The notes under the pieces were generated by a model. The model was not told the origin of the DNA and did no database searches. It saw nothing but the letters and a program-made list of their open reading frames with translations. This document shows positions 60,547-64,000 of a stretch of 64,000 bases of DNA, piece by piece; positions within the stretch are counted from its first letter, which is position 1, and each line of letters opens with the position of its first letter. Source of the DNA: Flavobacterium gillisiae (lineage in GTDB: Bacteria > Bacteroidota > Bacteroidia > Flavobacteriales > Flavobacteriaceae); NCBI RefSeq assembly GCF_900107635.1, contig NZ_FNRD01000006.1, positions 1-64,000 of the forward strand. The letters run 5' to 3'. A program made the position numbers and the translations under genes.

Positions 60547-61248
60547 TTATTTCCCGTGCAAACCACATTCTTTGTGACTCGATTCCCACCACCATCTTCC
60601 GGCTCTTATATCTTCACCTTCGGCAATTGCTCTAGTACAAGGCGCACATCCGATGCTTACAAATCCTTTTTTGTGTAAGGCATTTTGTGGTACGTTGTTT
60701 TGTTCTAAATAATCTTCTACTTCTTTCAATGACCATTTTAACAATGGGTTGAATTTGATTATTTCAAACTTGGCGTCGTATTCAAAAAGATGCAAGTCAT
60801 TTCGATTTTCTGATTGCTCTGCTCTTAATCCTGTAATCCAAACTGAATTCCCTTTTAAAGCTTTGGTAAGTGGCGCTACTTTTCGAATAAAACAACACTC
60901 TTTTCTATTTTCAACCGACTCATAAAAACTATTCGGTCCTTTTGCATTCAATAGGTTTTGAACATCAGCAGCTTCAGGAAAATATACTTCAATGTGTTTT
61001 TTATACTTTTTTAATGTTTTATGAAAAACATCATACGTTTCTTGAAATAAACGTCCTGTATCTAAGGTGAAAATATTGATTAAAGCGTTGCTATTGGCAA
61101 TTAAAGCCGTAATCACCTGATCTTCTTGTCCAAAAGAAGTTGAAAAAACCACTTTGTCTTTATATTCATCTGCTAAAAAAGTAAAAGCCTCTTCTATTGA
61201 AAAGTCTTTTGTTTTTTCTATTAATGTTTGTACAATCGTTGTGCTCAT
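60547..61248 (-). CDS. cysH: APS/PAPS reductase, Fe-S type
   Basis: A 233-residue thiol-dependent reductase giving sulfite. It has the PP-loop-like FSTSFGQEDQV (about 35-45) and WITGLRAEQSENR. The [4Fe-4S] cysteines are in KECCF (Cys118, Cys119) and GCAPC (Cys201, Cys204), and the catalytic cysteine is in the C-terminal KECGLH (Cys228). The CC...CxxC pattern marks the adenylyl-sulfate (APS)-using group. This agrees with the lack of an APS kinase gene (cysC) in the cluster. It is the first gene of the operon with a good promoter upstream. Confidence 0.93.
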   Translation of the reverse strand: MSTTIVQTLIEKTKDFSIEEAFTFLADEYKDKVVFSTSFGQEDQVITALIANSNALINIFTLDTGRLFQETYDVFHKTLKKYKKHIEVYFPEAADVQNLLNAKGPNSFYESVENRKECCFIRKVAPLTKALKGNSVWITGLRAEQSENRNDLHLFEYDAKFEIIKFNPLLKWSLKEVEDYLEQNNVPQNALHKKGFVSIGCAPCTRAIAEGEDIRAGRWWWESSHKECGLHGK

Positions 61249-61302
61249 TTTATTTTAATTTATACAAAATCTATTACCCTATCGGTTTAGTAGATTATGA
61301 GG

Positions 61303-61331
61303 CAAAAGTAACACTTATTTCCACACTACAA
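61303..61331 (-). promoter_or_regulatory. Promoter of the cys operon
   Basis: On the minus strand TTG (61329-61331), 18 nt, then TACTTTTG (61303-61310): a full match to the Bacteroidota TTG-N17-23-TAnnTTTG promoter. It lies 55 nt before cysH, in the AT-rich 326-nt gap shared with the divergent transporter gene. Confidence 0.65.
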
Positions 61332-61550
61332 AACAAAATTTTGATTTTTTATTCCAAAACATACAATACGTTACTGACTCAAAAAAAGCACATTAGACCT
61401 TTATCCGTTACTAATTATTGAATTAATCATTAATCGCAATTACTTTACTATTATTCCTAAATAACGTAATGCTATTCTAATAAATCTTTAATTTTTCAAA
61501 TATATTCCAATTAGCCTACTTCCCCTATAGGATAATTATAAAATAGTTAT

Positions 61551-61558
61551 TAATTTTG
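61551..61558 (+). promoter_or_regulatory. Putative -7 box of the TauE-type gene (TAATTTTG)
   Basis: TAATTTTG fits TAnnTTTG, 16 nt before the ATG at 61575; no TTG at the -33 position. Confidence 0.4.
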
Positions 61559-61574
61559 GCGAAAAATTAATTGT

Positions 61575-62363
61575 ATGGATTTTCAAATAGGATTAGTCAT
61601 TGCAGGTTTAACTGTTGGTTTTATCGTAGGGTTAACAGGTGTAGGAGGCGGTTCTTTGATGACGCCCATTTTATTATGGTTCGGGATTCCTCCATCAACG
61701 GCTGTTGGAACTGACTTATTGTATGCAGCATTTACCAAAATGGGTGGTATATATGTGCATCACAAGAAAAAGAATATTAACTGGACTATCACAGCTTGGC
61801 TTTCATTAGGTAGTGTTCCAGCTGCGCTAGTAACATTGTGGATTTTACATAGTATAAAAACAGATATTACCGCATTAAACGCAGTCATTAAATACAGTTT
61901 GGGCTGGGCATTACTGATGACTTCAATAGCTGTTTTATTCAAAAAGAAGCTTTTAAACTTCTCTCAAAAACATGCTGGCGATAAGTTTCATAGCGAGAGT
62001 AAAACACAAAACTTATTGACTGTTGCCATAGGGGTTTTATTAGGTGCTACTGTAACCTTAACATCAATTGGAGCCGGAGCATTAGGAACCGTTACATTAT
62101 TTTTCTTGTATCCAATATTAGCAACACCAAAACTTGTTGGAACCGAGATTGCTCATGCTGTTCCATTAACTTTAGTTGCCGGTTTAGGACATGCAACCAT
62201 GGGGAATTTAGACTTAGGATTATTAGGTCAATTATTAATAGGATCGCTTCCCGGAATTTTTATAGGAAGTATGCTAAGTGGTAAAGTACCCGATTTATTA
62301 CTTAGAAATGCTATTGCAGGAATGTTATTCTTTGTAGGCTACAAACTTGTTTTTTTAGCTTAA
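61575..62363 (+). CDS. TauE/SafE-family sulfite/organosulfonate transporter
   Basis: A 262-residue membrane protein with about eight helices. It has the family repeat GLTVGFIVGLTGVGGGSLMTPIL at the N-terminus and GVLLGATVTLTSIGAGALGTVTL in the second half. TauE/SafE proteins move anions such as sulfite, sulfoacetate or thiosulfate. Its position divergent from the cys operon makes sulfate/sulfite transport likely, perhaps as the sulfate importer of the cluster, since no CysTWA or SulP gene is visible here. The gene ends at a strong bidirectional terminator. Confidence 0.88.
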   Translation: MDFQIGLVIAGLTVGFIVGLTGVGGGSLMTPILLWFGIPPSTAVGTDLLYAAFTKMGGIYVHHKKKNINWTITAWLSLGSVPAALVTLWILHSIKTDITALNAVIKYSLGWALLMTSIAVLFKKKLLNFSQKHAGDKFHSESKTQNLLTVAIGVLLGATVTLTSIGAGALGTVTLFFLYPILATPKLVGTEIAHAVPLTLVAGLGHATMGNLDLGLLGQLLIGSLPGIFIGSMLSGKVPDLLLRNAIAGMLFFVGYKLVFLA

Positions 62364-62381
62364 AAATAATTAATTGACACA

Positions 62382-62421
62382 AAAAGACCCTTTCATTGTT
62401 TATCCAATGAAAGGGTCTTTT
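62382..62421. terminator. Bidirectional terminator
   Basis: A perfect 17-bp stem (62382-62398 with 62405-62421) with a 6-nt loop, between the convergent transporter and Rrf2 genes. Confidence 0.9.
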
Positions 62422-62437
62422 CTATATTACCTAAAAA

Positions 62438-62848
62438 TTAAAAAGCTATATCTGCAAGCGAATTATTCTCTAGTATTTTTAATGTATTGTCTCTTACTTC
62501 GGTCATTAACTTGCGTACTGCACAAGCAACCTCATCTTTACAGTCATCACATTTTTCATAAAAGTTATGACTGGCACAAGGCAATAAGGCAATCGGTCCT
62601 TCAAGGATTCGGTACACTTTGGCCATATTGATGTCCTTTGGGTCTTTAATCAAATAATAACCGCCACCTTTGCCTTTTTTAGCACCCAAAAAACCAGAAT
62701 GACGCAAAAGCAATAAAATACTTTCCAGAAATTTAACCGAAATATTTTCACTTTTTGCAATATCAGCAATAGCAACGGGTGTTTGATCTTCTTGGCGAGC
62801 CAAAAAAGTCAAAGCTTTGATACCGTATTTAGTTTTCTTTGAAAGCAT
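62438..62848 (-). CDS. Rrf2-family transcriptional regulator
   Basis: A 136-residue winged-helix regulator. It starts MLSKKTKYGIKALTFLAR, has a recognition region ISVKFLESILLLLRHSGF and wing GAKKGKGGGYYLIKDP. A cysteine-containing segment LLPCASHNFYEKCDDCKDE (about 90-112) is placed like the [2Fe-2S] ligands of IscR-type members. Rrf2 proteins include IscR, NsrR and the cysteine regulator CymR; given its neighbours, control of the cys genes is the leading guess, but the cysteines also allow Fe-S or NO sensing. Confidence 0.9.
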   Translation of the reverse strand: MLSKKTKYGIKALTFLARQEDQTPVAIADIAKSENISVKFLESILLLLRHSGFLGAKKGKGGGYYLIKDPKDINMAKVYRILEGPIALLPCASHNFYEKCDDCKDEVACAVRKLMTEVRDNTLKILENNSLADIAF

Positions 62849-62909
62849 TGGTAAAATTTATGATTGTTGAATGCGAATTAACGATTTATAGATTTGCTTC
62901 ATGACGAAT

Positions 62910-63734
62910 TTATAGCTTTTTTTCGTTATCGTCTAAAAATGTTTTAGCATTTAAACCCGTTATGATTTTTTTGCCTGTTTTAGCTTCTAATTCTTTCCTC
63001 GCATTTCCTGCAATTGCACCGCCTTGTTTGGCAATGATTTTACTTTCATTAAAATTTTTTGGATCCACCGCTTCTGATATTTCTTTCGTACTAGCTTCAG
63101 CCAACATATTCAAAATTAATTCGGTGTTGGTCATATTATCTCGCAAGTTTTCTTTTTTCAACCCTTTCAGTGTTTTGTATTCTTTGGTCGTTTGACCTGA
63201 CCAGGTTTTGGTAATTATATCGGTCAAACTCGCAAACTGATGCCCTTCTTTTAGACCTAATCTCTTCCATTCATCAGTTAATTCTTTGCGAATTTCAATA
63301 CTTTTTAACCGCTGATTAATCCAACTTTCGCTATAGCCAAGATTCAAATATTGTTCTAATGCTCTATCAATGGTGAGTTCAGGATCTTGCATTTCATCTA
63401 ATCGTTCATTAGCAATTTGAGCCAACCACAATTTGAACGGCTCCGCTTTGGGCGAAGGAATAGATTGTATTAAACGGAAGAGCTGTTCAGTGTCAACAAC
63501 ATCAGTCATTCGCATTTTGCCATCAGCTGCTTGCATTTTCAACCCGTGACAATTCGTCACGGTTTCATTTCCCTCAGCTTTAAGCCGTTGCTTTAGCTTA
63601 CGCCAATATCCATTCGCATCAATACTTTCGGTTAAAACAGCAATCACATCTACAATTGAAAAATACCACTTTTCTTCTTTATCACTCCATGAAGTTCGTA
63701 CTTGTTTAGCTTCAAATAATTTTATATCATCCAT
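62910..63734 (-). CDS. Bro-N domain protein, DinD/antirepressor-like
   Basis: A 274-residue protein with an N-terminal Bro-N domain (about 1-110: VRTSWSDKEEKWYFSIVDVIAVLTES, TEQLFRLIQSIPSPKAEPFKLWLA). The C-terminal part contains TDIITKTWSGQTTKEYK and ends GNARKELEAKTGKKIIT, like DinD (DNA-damage-inducible protein D). Bro-N proteins occur in phages as antirepressors and in chromosomes as stand-alone genes. No phage genes surround it, so a chromosomal DinD-like function is more likely. It is separated from the Rrf2 gene by only about 60 nt, but no functional link is evident. Confidence 0.82.
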   Translation of the reverse strand: MDDIKLFEAKQVRTSWSDKEEKWYFSIVDVIAVLTESIDANGYWRKLKQRLKAEGNETVTNCHGLKMQAADGKMRMTDVVDTEQLFRLIQSIPSPKAEPFKLWLAQIANERLDEMQDPELTIDRALEQYLNLGYSESWINQRLKSIEIRKELTDEWKRLGLKEGHQFASLTDIITKTWSGQTTKEYKTLKGLKKENLRDNMTNTELILNMLAEASTKEISEAVDPKNFNESKIIAKQGGAIAGNARKELEAKTGKKIITGLNAKTFLDDNEKKL

Positions 63735-63862
63735 AAATAAACTGTCTTTTTTAAACTAATTTTTAAGGCTAATATAAATGTACTAAATTCTATTACCGAA
63801 ATACACAACAGCTGTTTAATCTTACTAACAAGCATCGAAAACAATCTTAAATTTTAAATCTC

Positions 63863-64000
63863 TCATTTTAAGATTTCATCACAGATGTCTTTTACTAAAT
63901 TAGCTTCTACATACATTTCATGCTTCATATCTTTGTAAATTTCAAACGACACATCCTGCTTTTTTAACCAATCCAGACTGGGTTTATTTACATCATTTTC
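63863..64000 (-). CDS. C-terminal end of a probable alpha/beta hydrolase (cut by window edge)
   Basis: An open frame runs from the window edge to a TGA at 63863-63865, giving 46 residues at most. The visible end reads KPSLDWLKKQDVSFEIYKDM followed by KHEMYVEANLVKDICDEILK. The KHEMYVEA stretch looks like the region around the catalytic His of alpha/beta hydrolases (usually GHxxxxE at this distance from the C-terminus). The family call is tentative because the rest is outside the window. Confidence 0.55.
   Translation of the reverse strand, partial: ENDVNKPSLDWLKKQDVSFEIYKDMKHEMYVEANLVKDICDEILK

Overview
The window looks like a chromosomal segment of a Flavobacterium-type member of the Bacteroidota. 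It is AT-rich. A gliding-motility ATPase (GldA) is present, as are two ExbD proteins with one TonB, a methionine synthase split in two, a DAHP synthase fused to chorismate mutase, and several TAnnTTTG promoter boxes typical of Bacteroidota. No rRNA, tRNA, CRISPR array or prophage was seen. Most genes lie on the minus strand.

Layout. 0.1-5.4 kb: an FtsX/LolE-type permease, a NamZ-like (DUF1343) lipoprotein, a YkgJ-type Cys-cluster protein, a methyltransferase, a DinB/YfiT protein and queE. 5.6-11.4 kb: a minus-strand TonB energy-transduction operon (exbB, exbD, exbD, tonB, a small membrane protein, a PstS-like lipoprotein, a TPR protein). 11.7-15.2 kb: a HerA-like ATPase, a cupin and a CstA transporter. 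15.4-22.2 kb: kynurenine 3-monooxygenase, a penicillin-acylase-like protein, a glycine-zipper lipoprotein, a flavin reductase and kynureninase, with a decayed kynureninase fragment between them. 22.4-37.9 kb: a SIMPL protein, then a minus-strand run read as rsgA, dtd, five tandem DUF3857 genes, a MazG-like gene, aroA, queA. 38.1-42.5 kb: a Phe/Tyr operon (pheA, aminotransferase, tyrA, DAHPS-chorismate mutase). It is preceded by what reads as a complete transcription attenuator with a Phe/Tyr/Trp-rich leader peptide. 42.8-46.2 kb: a dicarboxylate symporter, an IS200/REP-type transposase with an 83-nt-period palindrome array, and gldA. 46.3-52.3 kb: a repeat-motif lipoprotein, then metF and the split metH under a SAM-I riboswitch. 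52.4-62.8 kb: an assimilatory sulfate-reduction cluster (cysH, cysD, a DUF2490 gene, cysN, sulfite reductase, cobA, a Met8-like gene, a ferredoxin-NADP reductase-like gene), a divergent TauE-type transporter and an Rrf2 regulator. The window ends with a Bro-N/DinD-like gene and the 3' end of a probable alpha/beta hydrolase.

Sulfur and methionine genes form one functional block of about 16 kb: APS activation, reduction to sulfide, siroheme synthesis for the reductase, then methionine synthesis controlled by SAM. The aromatic block is likewise coherent, and its leader peptide matches its end products.

Intergenic DNA is rich in dispersed structured repeats. There are eight copies of a CCTCC palindrome whose orientation follows whether it sits before a start or after a stop codon. 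There are five copies of a longer element with conserved flanks and a variable central hairpin. There is also the GTCCC/GGGAC palindrome array next to the transposase. The strongest candidates for new biology are the pheA attenuator, the palindrome/transposase locus and the two dispersed repeat families.
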